A DNA stretch of 64,000 nt, taken from NCBI GenBank assembly GCA_029721435.1, contig CM056573.1, positions 149,255,947 through 149,319,946 of the forward strand. Direction: 5' to 3'. The notes beneath the pieces were generated by a model. That model was not told where the DNA came from. It did no database searches and was given only the letters and a program-made list of their open reading frames with translations. Positions within the stretch are counted from its first letter, which is position 1. Each line of letters opens with the position of its first letter. This DNA comes from Gymnothorax reevesii (taxonomy: Eukaryota > Chordata > Actinopteri > Anguilliformes > Muraenidae). Position numbers and translations under genes: made by a program. Below, in pieces: positions 1 through 10,110 of this stretch.

Positions 1-1
1 G

Positions 2-2084
2 TTTGGCCTTCCCAGGGAAATTCATTCCACTCTCAAGACAATGATGAGGACTTATTGTTATGACCGTGAGAAAGACTGGGATGAAGGTGTTCATTTGCTG
101 TTATTTGCAGCTAGAGAAGCAGTGCAGGAGTCTACTGGATTCAGTCCGTTTGAGCTAGTGTTTAGCCATGAAGTGAGAGGACCTTTGCTATTATTGAGTG
201 AACAATGGCAAGAGGAAGAGCCGCACATCAGTCTGTTAGACTATGTTAGCAAGTTCAAGGAAAGATTGCGTGCAGCTTGTGACCTAGCCAAAGAGAACTT
301 GAAATCAAGTCAGATAAAAATGAAAACTTGGTATGATCATAAGGCTAGAAGCCGTGAGTTTAAACCAGGAGACAAGGTCCTTGTGTTGTTTCCCTTGCAG
401 TCCAATCCATTGCAGGCTAGATTTCATGGTCCTTATGAAATTCTGACAAAACTCAATGATCTCAATTACATTGTGAAGACTCCAGATAGGAGAAAACCAA
501 AACAATTGTGTCACATTAACATGCTGAAGCCTTATCATGACAGAAATGCTAGGGTTGCAGCTGTCACTTCAGATTCTCCTATGGCCGAGATTTGTGAAGA
601 TGAGGGGGAGTTTCAAGATGATGAACCTAGAATTAAAGCTGAAGTTCTTTCATGTAAATTGTCAAATTCTGAAGTGTTGCAAAATCTTGATATAAAACTC
701 CAGCACTTAGAACCCTCACAGAGAGATCAGTTTGAGAGGTTGATCAAGAAATATGAGGATCTGTTTCCTGATGTTCCAGAAAGAGTTTCTATAGCCTCTC
801 ATGATGTAGATGTTGGTGATGCCAAACCAATAAAACAGCATTCGTACCGGATGAATCCTGAAAAGAGAAAGATTGCTGAGAAAGAGGTTGAGTACATGTT
901 AGAACATGATATTATCAGACCCTCCAACTCAGATTGGAATTCATCCTGTGTGCTAGTTCCAAAACCTGATGGAAGTACTAGATTCTGTACAGTTTATCGC
1001 AAAGTCAATGCTGTAACTAGAACTGATGTGTTTCCAATACCTAGGATTGATGATTGTATTGATAGGGTAGGGCAAGCAAAGTTTCTGACCAAGATTGATT
1101 TATTGAAGGGTTATTGGTGTGTGCCTTTAACTGAGAGGGTCAAGAGCATCTCTGCTTTTGCCACACCATCTGGGTTGTACCAGTATGAAGTCCTACCCTT
1201 TGGGATGAAAAAATGCCCCAGCCACATTCTAAAGGATGATACAGTCTACAATCGCCGAATTGCCACACACGGGTGCATACATCGATGACCTGATCACATG
1301 GAGTGACTCCTGGGAAGAACATCTAAAAGAAGTAGAGACGTTGTTCCAGCGCCTGACCCAGGCTAAGCTGACTGTTAACCTGAACAAGAGTGACTTTGGT
1401 TGTGCTACTGTCAACTATCTTGGCTATGTCATAGGCCAGGGTAAGGTGGTACCCATAAATGCTAAAGTCCAAGCCATCATGGACTTTCCAGTTCCTGACA
1501 ACAAAACAGCTTTGCGCCGCTTCCTTGGAATGATGGGGTACTACCGTAAGTTCAGCAAGAACTTTGCTGAGATTGCTCTCAGTCTCACTAACCAACTGAA
1601 GAAAGGCGTAAAGTTCACTTGGGATGAGGCATGCCAGAGAGCCTTCGATCGCCTGAAGTCTCTGCTGTGTCACTTCCCCGTGCTCAAATCTCCTGACTTC
1701 AACAAACCGTTCTCCATCGCGGTCGATGCTAGCGACCAAGCTTGTGGATCTGTGCTCCTACAGAGAAGTGACTCTGATGACATTGAGCATCCCGTGGCAT
1801 ACTTCTCCAGGAAGTTCAATCGCCACCAAAGGAACTATTCCACAATAGAGAAGGAGCTGTTGGCTCTGGTTCTATCTTAACAACACTTTGATGTTTATGT
1901 TTGTACAGGGCAAAAGCCAATGATTGTGTACACTGACCACAATCCGTTAATGTTTTTGAGTAAGATGAAAAACAAGAATTGAAGATTGTTGAATTGGAGT
2001 TTGATTTTACAGGAGTTTGACTTGGAAATTAAGCATGTAAAGGGTGTTGACAATGTGATTGAAGATTGCTTATCCCGTGTTTGA
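2..2084 (+). pseudogene. pol: pol fragment of copy A: integrase C-terminal part, reverse transcriptase, RNase H
   Basis: The frame is open from the window edge (codons start at base 2) to 1288. A GPY/F-like integrase tail is visible at about 350-535 (FHGPYEIL, then HINMLKPYH). RT follows, with FPIPRID near 1030 and LPFGMK near 1195. A frameshift at about 1210-1240 moves the frame, after which AYIDDL (1275-1292) supplies the catalytic YxDD box intact. RNase H follows with VDAS (about 1724), TIEKE (about 1845) and YTDHNP (about 1930). It is broken by TAA at 1878-1880 and TGA near 1980; a final stop lies at 2082-2084. An in-frame 123-bp deletion near base 28, judged against copy B, removed the integrase segment that holds two catalytic acidic residues. 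The protein would be integrase-dead and is frameshifted. Confidence 0.9.
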
Positions 2085-2219
2085 ATATGTATATATATAT
2101 CATGTGTTTATTTGAATATTGTATGATATGTATATATAGACAAGTGTCCACTTAACCATTTTGTATTGAAAAGAAAAATTTTGCCTTTGAGTCAAAATTT
2201 TTCCCTTTTGGAATGGAGG

Positions 2220-2733
2220 TGTGATGTGAATATAGGCCACTAGATGGCAGTATTTACCTTTCTTTTATTAGGCCCAGACTGGAGCTAGGTGTAGACATGT
2301 CCTGGGCATGTCTGGGGCAAGTCCCCGAAAATTAAAAAAAAAAAGAGGTCTAAATGTGGGTGGGGTCTGCAAAAGAGTATATAAGGAAAAGAATTGAGAC
2401 AGTAAAGTAGTTGGAGAAATTGCAAGGAGAAGGATAAATGTGACCAGACCTGTCATTCTGTACAAGACCTGTGAAGCTTTTAGTGGATTTTTGCCTGTGT
2501 TAGAGTTTTTCCCTCACCCAGGACATCACCAAGCAACCTACAAAAGGGACTGTAAATATTTTCTGTTTTTTTGGAAATCAGTCTTGGTCATTAGTTGTAG
2601 ATATTAGATTAGTCATTATTGTCTTTGCTAATTAAATGTGTATAAGTTTTAAAAACTGTGTCTGTCATCCCTTGCTGTTGCTGTTGCTGTTGCTGTAGTA
2701 TTGTAAATGTAATAACAAATTGGGGCCATAACA
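2220..2733 (+). repeat. 3' LTR of Gmr1-like copy A
   Basis: The LTR runs from TGTGATG to CCATAACA and is about 514 bp. Two other copies in the window (24013-24398 plus 38355-38420, and 60882-61309) share its body. A TATA-like box (TATATAAGG) lies at about 2378. Near the 3' end a TTGCTG hexamer is repeated four times (2672-2695), while the other two copies have a single unit. The sequence shared with the other copies includes the stretch around GGGACTGTAAATA and the terminal CAAATTGGGGCCATAACA. Confidence 0.88.
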
Positions 2734-2974
2734 GTGTTGACTGGGAACATAAAACCATGGCAAGTTCAACAGTGATTGTCTGTGACTTATTACAGCGTAT
2801 CAGAGGGATGTAGCTCAGAACAAACAAAGTTAATAAGTTGCAATAAATGCAAGATTTAATCAATTTGTTTAAAAACTTTCAAGTAACACGCTTACTTGTA
2901 AGACCCATTTTTTCATATGTATCCCCAGGGTGGGCTACTGTACCACACAGTGAGTTTGTGTCATTTGTCATGTA

Positions 2975-3180
2975 CAAACCCCAATTCCAATGAAGTTGGG
3001 ACTTTGCGTAAAACGTGAATAAAAACGGAATGCAATGATTTGCAAATATCATAAACCCACATTTTATTCACAATAGAACATAGACGACATATCTGATGTT
3101 GACAGTGAGACATTTTACCATTTCATGAAAAATATTAGGTCATTTCAAATTTGATGGCAGCAACGGAAAGTACTCCAAAA
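2975..3180. repeat. Tc1/mariner-like terminal fragment
   Basis: A TA dinucleotide (2973-2974) is followed by CAAACCCCAATTCCAATG and AAGTTGGGACTTTGCG, then AATGCAATGATTTGCAAAT. These are the terminal sequences of a Tc1-like family seen again at 3425, 9331-9405, 15003-16598 and 22628-24008. No transposase is attached before the next terminus at 3425. Bases 3181-3424 hold nothing recognisable. Confidence 0.65.
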
Positions 3181-3424
3181 GTGAACTGAAAAAAAAAAGT
3201 CTATGGGTAAAATGAATATGAAATTTAATTTCCGACACCAGCGTGACGTCATCACCTTAGTACTCTATATGAACAAAAAAATGAGACTTGGATAATCTTC
3301 ATTCTGAAACAACCTTGTTCCTCAAGTCTAAAAAATACGTTGGTGTCCCTTCTAGGTTTAATTGCTTATTTAATGGTAAATCCCTATTCTTCATGAGTTT
3401 CCACAGGTTTTTTTAACCAAGGTA

Positions 3425-4430
3425 CACCCCACTTTCAAAAAAGTTGGGATGCTGTGTAAAATGTGAATAAAAACAGAATGCAATGATTATCAAACCATTT
3501 GAACATCATATTATTTGAAAATAGTACACAGACAATATCGAGGGCTGACTGCAATAAACAGTTATGTCCAATGTAAAAAATCTGGACATAACTGTTCATT
3601 GCAGTCAGCCCTCGATATATCAGATGTTGAAACTGAGATTTTTTTTTTTTTTTTTGGAAAATACACGCTCATTTTGAAATTGATGCCAGGAACACTTTTT
3701 CAAAATGTTGACATGGGGGCATGTTTACCACTCTGTTGCATCACGCAAGTGTTTGGGAACTAAGGAGACAAACTGCTGTAGTTTTGAAAGCAGTTGTTCA
3801 CCCATTCTTGCTTTATGGAGGATTTCAGCTGCTCAATACTTCAGAGCATCCTTTGTCATATTTTTCTTTTCATAATGCAGCAAATATTGTCTGTGGGTGA
3901 CAGGTCTGGACTGCAAGCAGAGCACCTAAGCACCCAGACTCTTTTGTTCTTGTAACATGTGCAGAGTATGGTGTTTGGCATGGTGTTGCTGAAATGAGCA
4001 AGACCTTCTCTTAAAAAGGCATCTGGATAGCAGTAAATACTACATCAAAACCTGTATATATCATTCACTATTAATGGTGTCTTCACGGATGAGCAAGTTA
4101 CCGATGCCATGTGTACTAATGCACCCCAGTACTATCATGGATGCGGCTTTTGAATTATTTGCTGATAAGAAGCCGGATGGCTCCTCTCCTTTTTAACCTA
4201 GAGGACATGGCATCCATGATTTCCAAAACGAATGTCAAATTTTCATTTGTCAAACCACAGGGCAGTTTTTCTCTACGCCTCAGTACATATTAAATGAGCT
4301 TGGGCCCAGAGAAGAGGGCAGTGTTTCTGGATTTTTTTTTGCAATTTTAAGTTAAATGTTCTTCTTAATTTGACAAAATTTACATCACTATGCAGTTTAT
4401 CAATAAGAGGTTAAGTGCTCACTAGGCATG
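3425..4430 (-). pseudogene. decayed Tc1-like transposase relic
   Basis: A TA at 3423-3424 and a CCCACTTTCAAAAAAGTTGGGA terminus (split here: CCCACTTTC, AAAAAAGTTGGGA) introduce a minus-strand region aligned by eye with the better-preserved transposase at 15213-16385. Shared stretches include the CTTGGGCCCAG block (about 4308), ACAGGTCTGGACT near 3900 and GTTTGGGAACTAAGGAGAC near 3750. The reading frame is destroyed by many stops, and the N-terminal half seems lost beyond about 4340. In the family, this gene encodes a DD34E cut-and-paste transposase. A 78-bp foldback sequence has been inserted at 3538-3615. Confidence 0.7.
3536..3617. mobile_element. 78-bp foldback micro-MITE with TA duplication
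   Basis: Bases 3538-3615 form an almost perfect inverted repeat. The left arm starts TCGAGGGCTGACTGCAATAA and the right arm ends with its complement, with one mismatch and a loop of about 14 nt. TA flanks both sides (3536-3537 and 3616-3617). Comparison with the same part of the related terminus at about 3085-3100 suggests an uninterrupted TATATCAGATGTTG before insertion. It is too short to encode protein. A non-autonomous Tc1/mariner-type MITE is the simplest reading; a microRNA-like hairpin is an alternative. Confidence 0.6.
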
Positions 4431-5387
4431 CACCGAAATGAAAATTTTTGGCCGAAACCGAAAATGAGAAACACTTGGCCGAAAACCGACACTCCGAAAG
4501 AAATTATGCCAGTTTTTAGTACCATTGCATTTATGGCTATGACTTTGTACTTACCTAACTAAAGTCAAGGCATTGCAATGGCATAAATTAACTTTCACGC
4601 TTCAAAAAATAAATCTATTACAAAATTATGAAAATATTTTTTTAGCACTGACATTCCAACAAAGCACAATATAAAATAAAATATAATTATAAATAAAATG
4701 TTAAACTTGGCCCCACTCATGAATAACCTACTGGCGTATAACTTACTGGCCTATTACTGGCTGCTGAAAAATTGTAAAATATGTTACGTGACGACAACAG
4801 CAGCCCACTGATTATTCAGAGAGCATTGGCTGCGATAGACAACTCGCTTCCGCATTATCGCAAAGAAACAGGCTTCACTTTCCATCATTGAAACAGGTCC
4901 TCAAATTGTGTTTTTGAAACGTGTGTTGTTTTAGGCAGCATGATAAATATACTGTGCGTTGCCTTTCCTTTCAAACAAGGTTGCGTTTGTTCACCAAAGC
5001 TTCTGCATTTATGAAATGCGTTTCTTTGTCCGTGATCGTAGCGAAATTAGAAGCAACTGCGTTGTGTCCGATTCTGTTTCCCCAATTCCCCTTGAGAAAG
5101 TTATTATGCTGCCCCCATTCTGCGAAAATTGCGCGGAGAATAACTTTACGGGTGCAGATGAAGCATTTTGTTCTCAGGAAAGGGAAAGATATCACAGATG
5201 AGATGACGCATCGTAAAGCGATAGATTCTAATACTCTGCCATCTCCCTCGATTTGCGCGTTTGCCTTCACTTTCAAAGTGAAATGTTAAATGACGTCTGC
5301 ATGTCAATCTAATAAACAATAATTGTTATATCATATGTGTTATTTGGTTGTTTGTTATGAAGGGAAAAAAAAGGCAAATTAACAGAG
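4431..5387. other. unclassified repeat-like DNA with CCGAAA motifs
   Basis: It begins GGCATGCACCGAAATG and carries repeated GGCCGAAAACCGA motifs at 4450-4490. The same motif recurs at 9174-9220, beyond Gmr1-like copy B, so copy B may sit inside an older element with these ends. The start resembles hAT-type ends, but no matching right end or 8-bp duplication could be fixed. Open frames around 4921-5289 overlap on both strands and show no family motif, so no gene is called. Confidence 0.4.
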
Positions 5388-6600
5388 GAAAATCCAAATG
5401 TAGAAATGGAACTTAAATTAAAACTGCTAGAGAAGGGGGGAAGGGGGGAAAGAGAAAAACAAAGAGAATTTGAGAGGGAAGAAAAAGAAAAACAAAGACA
5501 GTTTGAGTTAGAATAATTAGCAAGAGAAGAGAAAAAAGAAAGGAGGGAAAGAGAAAAAGAAAGGGAGGGAAAAGAGAAAAGAAAGGGAGGAAAAAGAGAA
5601 AGAAGGGGAGGAAAGAGAAAAAGAAAGGGAGGAAAAAGAGAAAGACAGAGAATTTGAGAGAGAGAAAGAGGAAAGAGCAGAAAGAGAGAGACAGAGAGAG
5701 AGAGATTTTGAATTAAGAGCAATTCGATAGAGAAGAAAGACTCCAAATGGAGCAACTAAAAATAAAAATAGCAACAGAAAATAAATTTAGGGCTAGCCAG
5801 GAGGTAAAACTGGTGCCTCCATTTTCAGAAAAGGATGTTGACAAGTATTTCCAGTGTTTTGAAAAGGTAGCAAAGAGTTGCCAGTGGCCAAAGGAAAACT
5901 GGCCTCTGATGTTGCAAACTGTCCTAAAGGGTAAAGCTCAACAAGCCTATTCAGCTTTGTCTGCAGATGATTCCTCTGATTATGAGGTTGTCAAAAAGGT
6001 TATTTTGAGAGCTTATGAGTTGGTTCCAGAGGCTTACCGACAGAAATTCAGAGGTCTGAAGAAATCTGAAAATCAGACTTATGTGGAATTTGCTAATGAG
6101 AAGAAAGTTTGCTTTGAGCGCTGGTGTACTTCTATGGAGGTCAAGGATGATCTCAACTCACTAAAAGAGATGGTGTTAGTTGAAGAATTCAAGAACTGTG
6201 TTAAGGATGATGTTAAGACCTACCTTAATGAGAAGCAAGCACTGAATTTGCAATCAGCTGCCAAATTTGCAGATGAATATGTTCTCACAAGTCCAAATTT
6301 AAGTCTAGCAGTAACAATAGATGGTCCCAATTTCAGAAAAAGGGTTACGGTGATACCCAAGATTCCTCACCCAAAGACATAGACAAATCTGGTGATGGTG
6401 CTCAGAAATTCAGTAACAGGTCTGATCAAAGTGTGAAAGCTGACAGTGACAAAAGTGGTCTAGTTTGCAGTTATTGCAAGAAATCTGGTCATGTTAAAAC
6501 TAACTGCTGGTTCCTGAAAGCTAAGAAAGAAAAAGACAAGGATACCAAACCAAATGCCTTTGTGAAAGCAAGGTTAGAAACCCCTGTAGTAGATGACTGA
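5388..6600 (+). pseudogene. gag: gag of Gmr1-like copy B
   Basis: Gag packages element RNA in virus-like particles. The N-terminal part is a long Glu/Arg/Lys-rich coil (5430-5740) broken by stops at about 5515 and 5728. A 211-codon frame (5747-6382) holds the conserved capsid-like region, including VDKYFQCFEKVAKSCQWPKE. After a frameshift, a CCHC zinc knuckle (C-x2-C-x4-H-x4-C) is intact at 6466-6507. A TGA at about 6598 ends the frame before the protease part. The N-terminal segment present in copy C (38545-38730) is missing. The purine-rich coil is about three times longer than in copy C. Confidence 0.8.
5430..5712 (+). repeat. purine-rich GA/AAAG tandem tract inside gag of copy B
   Basis: The plus strand is almost purely A and G for about 280 bases, made of degenerate units such as GGGAGGAAAAAGAGAAAGA. 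It would encode Glu/Lys/Arg-rich coiled coil. The equivalent region in copy C (about 38790-38880) is much shorter, so this looks like replication-slippage expansion within the gag coil. Confidence 0.75.
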
Positions 6601-8797
6601 TCTGCTAAATTGCCTGCTTCTGGTGGGGCTAAAAAGCCTGATACTGCTGACTTTGTGAGGGAGGAATTTCTTCCATTTGTGTCAGAGGGATTTGTGGCTC
6701 TGAATGAGCATACTACTCCTGTCCCCATATATATCCTAAGGGATACCGGAGCTTCTCAGTCACTTTTGTTGATGGACTCTTTGGAGTTACGTGATGAGAC
6801 CGCTTGAGGGGATTTCATACTTGTACAAGGTATTGAAGGGAGGACTGTATCTGTACCCCTGCGCTCTATATTCTTGAAGTCAGATTTAGTTACAGGACAG
6901 GTAAAGGTGAGACTTATGTCAAGTCTACCTAAAAAGGGTGTTTCTCTGTTGCTAGGCAATGACCTGGCTGGGGGCAAAGTAGTTCCCCCTGTACATCTTA
7001 CTTCACAGCCGAGCACTGAAGATGGGGATGAGGACCCATCTCTGTATCCTTCTTGCGCAGTGACTCGTGCTATGGCCAAGAAGGCTAAAGAAGATGATGT
7101 TGTGGTGCCGTCCAGCACATTGAATAGTCAGGACTCAGGTGGTTCGCTTCATGACTTTGATTGGCCAACTATGGTTTCTCCGTTTGAGAACTTATCAGAC
7201 ACTTTTATCAGTTGATTGTTCAGCCAGCCAGATGGGTTTGGTGATTCTGATGTGTCTGGAGACTTGTCTCTGTCCAGAAAGCGGTTGATTGAGGAGCAAA
7301 CTAATGATCCTGAAATTTGTGCACTAAGGAGGAGAGCCCTTCCTGATAAAGAAATAGACGCAGTTCCAGTTGGGTATTATCTCAAGGATGGTGTGTTGAT
7401 GCGGAAGTGGCGCCCTCCTGATATCCCTGCCAATGCAGATTGGGCAGTGGTCAGGCAAATTGTTGTTCCGAAGGTCTACAGGAATGAGATCTTAACAATG
7501 GCTCATAGTTTACCTTTAGGAGGTCATCTTGGTGTTAACAAGACTGTTGATAAGATCATGAAACACTTCTTTTGGCCTGGGCTTCGGAAAGACATTTCCA
7601 ACTATTGCAACACCTATCACACTAGTCAAGTAGTTGGAAAACACCAGTTAGACCCACCTGTAGCTCCATTGCAGCCTATCCCAGCATTCGGAGAGCCCCT
7701 CTCTAAGGTCATTGTTGATTGTGTTAGTCCATTACCCAAGACTAGATCTGGAAATCAGTTCTTGTTGACAATCATGTGTGCATCTACCAGATTCCCTGAA
7801 GCCATACCTCTACGTAACATCAAGGCAACTGCAATCTCGAAGGCTTTGATAAAGTTCTTCACGTTGTTTGGCCTTCCCAGGGAAATTCAGTCAGACTAAG
7901 GTTACAATTTCACTTCAGGATTGTTTCAGCAGGTTGTGTATGAACTAGGTGCAAAGCAGATTCTTTCTAGTGCCTATCATCCAGAAAGTCAGGGTGCCTT
8001 AGAGCGGTTTCATTCCACTCTCAAGACAATGATGAGGACTTATTGTTATGACCATGAGAAAGACTGGGATGAAGGTGTTCATTTGCTGTTGTTTGCAGCT
8101 AGAGAAGCAGTGCAGGAGTCTACTGGATTCAGTCCGTTTGAGCTAGTGTTAAACCATGAAGTGAGAGGACCTTTGCTATTATTGAGTGAACAATGGCAAG
8201 AGGAAGAGCCGCACATCAGTCTGTTAGACTATGTTAGCAAGTTCAAGGAAAGATTGCGTGCAGCTTGTGACCTAGCCAAAGAGAACTTGAAATCAAGTCA
8301 GATAAAAATGAAAACTTGGTATGATCATAAGGCTAGAAGCCGTGAGTTTAAACCAGGAGACAAGGTCCTTGTGTTGTTTCCCTTGCAGTCCAATCCATTG
8401 CAGGCTAGATTTCATGGTCCTTATGAAATTCTGACAAAACTCAATGGTCTCAATTACATTGTGAAGACTCCAGATAGGAGAAAACCAAAACAATTGTGTC
8501 ACATTAACATGCTGAAGCCTTATCATGACAGAAATGCTAGGGTTGCAGCTGTCACTTCAGATTCACCTATGGCCGAGATTTGTAAAGATGAGGGGGAGTT
8601 TCAAGATGATGAACCAAGAATTAAAGCTGAAGTTCTTTCATGTAAATTGTCAAATTCTGAAGTGTTGCAAAATCTTGATGTAAAACTCCAGCACTTAGAA
8701 CCCTCACAGAGAGATCAGTTTGAGAGGTTGATCAAGAAATATGAGGATCTGTTTCCTGATGTTCCAGAAAGAGTTTCTATAGCCTCTCATGATGTAG
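6601..8797 (+). pseudogene. pol: pol of copy B: aspartic protease and integrase
   Basis: The protease active site DTGA is at 6742-6753. The frame then meets a TGA (6805-6807) and another at 7213-7215. Integrase starts near 7400. Its HHCC zinc-binding module is partly lost: the His pair is visible (AHSLPLGGHLG), but the Cys pair reads CNTYHTSQ where copy C keeps CKTCHTCQ. Catalytic Asp residues occur at about 7717 (IVDC) and at QSD (about 7894). A TAA stop (7897-7899) immediately follows QSD. The frame then continues with the catalytic Glu (HPESQG, 7984-7986) and the GPY/F tail at 8350-8520, and ends at 8797. The order protease-integrase, with RT expected next, agrees with copy A. It is clearly defective. 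Confidence 0.85.
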
Positions 8798-9330
8798 ATG
8801 TTAACTAACGGATGTAATTAACATCCGTGTGTAGTGATTCCATATCTTTCCAGGGGTTGTAGTGACATTATGGAATACTGATGTTGCACAAGTGCCTTGA
8901 GAATATATTGCCATTGTCTATGAATACTCTATGCCTTTTACAGATATCATTGCTTCGTGTTTTTATGTGGTACGTATTTAATGTGCAACCGAATCGGACA
9001 CAACACCAGCTGCTATCCTATGCACCAGGACAGTGTCAAACAGAAATTGCAATTCAGCACTCACAGACTTTAGTGCCATAACGTGGTGACGGTGGTGCGC
9101 GTCCCCTGATTTAAAACATACAGACAGGCGCATGCTGGCCGCAGTTTTTGCTTGCTTCATTACAACATTCTGTTTCGGCCGTATTGTTTCGGTGTTAAAA
9201 GTCTTTCGGCCGAAAACCGAAAATGTTTTCAAAACACAATTAAATATTTCTGTTTCACATTTGATACACTGTCTCTGTCCTATTTTCATTTAAGGGTTTA
9301 TTTTATATTTATATATAGTATAGGGTTTTA
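8798..9330. other. flank of copy B, with CCGAAA motifs
   Basis: The junction carries a short foldback (CGGATGT, spacer, ACATCCG at about 8809-8827). Beyond it there is no gene. At 9174-9220 the sequence TTTCGGCCGAAAACCGAAAATG echoes 4446-4490, suggesting the far side of the older repeat into which copy B came. No terminal repeat could be fixed. Confidence 0.4.
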
Positions 9331-9405
9331 ATTGATTTGCAAATCATTGCATTCTGTTGTATTTACATTTAACACAGTGTCCCAACTTTTTTGGAAATTG
9401 GGTCA
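9331..9405. repeat. Tc1-like right terminal repeat
   Basis: The sequence ATTTGCAAATCATTGCATTC followed by ACACAGTGTCCCAACTTTTTT is the inverted form of the termini at 2975 and 3425. It probably closes the old Tc1-like element whose left part is at 2975-4430, the interval having been filled by later insertions. Confidence 0.6.
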
Positions 9406-10108
9406 TAGGTTGTATTGCTTTTTTTCTAGACTGTAACAGTAAAGCTTTCTCTTACAGACTTAATTTAATCTGTAAATGTATCTCGGAAACCCTCAAGATC
9501 TTCAGAAGCAATTACAAAAAATCCACTACAAACATTAATTTCATTGTCAAATGCTGCTTGCCTCCCTTTAGGTATAAAGTAAAAAAATGGTTGTAGTTTT
9601 TTTGGAATTATAGAAGCTATTTCTAGTCAATTTCCTTTCTTTACAACCAGGGTTAGGTTAAATTCTTGAAATGCTATCTATAAAGATTGACAAGAAGTCA
9701 ATTCATTGTGGGTCCTGAAATTGTCCAAGGTCAAAGAAGAAAAAAAGAAAATTCTTTACTGGAAACACTGGTCATGGAAAACAAAAAAACAATGACCAGA
9801 GCCAACATTAGGACTGAGCAAAAGAATACCCAGGAAGAATTTTCACTTACGTGCAACATTCAAAAGTCCATATATTAAACAAAGCAAAAAGACTATTCAA
9901 ATACCGCACAACATTATGCCCGTAGAAACCAAAAGCCATTAATGCAGTTTTTTTTAGCTTGACACGAAATCTCACATTGGGTCAGAATATATGGCTGGGA
10001 AGCTGTCGCCCACAAGTGTGGCTCGACTGGAACTGTGACATTTACAACTTGAATGCACCAAGTTCAGCCTTTTTTATTTGAAACCTACAGTACTTTTAAA
10101 AACCAACG
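9406..10108. other. no recognisable feature
   Basis: AT-rich sequence without a supported gene. A 63-codon frame at 9687-9878 is Lys/Glu/Thr-rich, has no recognisable domain and is not called. Confidence 0.6.
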
Positions 10109-10110
10109 TA

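Larger units (their letters stand above)
1..2733 (+). mobile_element. Gmr1-like Ty3/gypsy retrotransposon, copy A (3' part)
   Basis: The window opens inside the integrase of an LTR retrotransposon, which continues through RT and RNase H into a complete 3' LTR at 2220-2733. Integrase lies upstream of RT in one reading frame. Ordinary Ty3/gypsy elements have integrase last; integrase-first order within Ty3/gypsy is known for the Gmr1-like group first described from cod. The 5' half lies outside the window. Positions 24-820 are nearly identical to 8008-8797 of copy B, so the two are recent relatives. A purine-rich stretch (GGAATGGAGG) just before the LTR could be the polypurine tract. Confidence in the class is high; the Gmr1 label rests on domain order and motifs, not on a database match. 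Confidence 0.9.
5388..8797 (+). mobile_element. Gmr1-like retrotransposon, copy B (truncated at both ends)
   Basis: The element contains most of gag, the protease and nearly the whole integrase, and stops just before RT. Homology with copy C starts at GGAAAATCCAAATG (5388) and with copies A and C ends at GATGTAGATG (about 8797). No LTR is present, so this is a truncated or captured fragment and not a clean insertion. It is very close to copy A over the shared integrase stretch and more distant from copy C. Several stops and frameshifts show it is inactive. Confidence 0.85.

Noticed and set aside
4921..5289. 122-codon plus-strand frame with an overlapping 101-codon minus-strand frame
   Set aside because: No motif, no splice or promoter support, and it lies in repeat-like DNA; two overlapping frames argue for chance.
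5309..5774. Leu/Phe/Ser-rich minus-strand frames
   Set aside because: Antisense shadow of the purine-rich gag coil.
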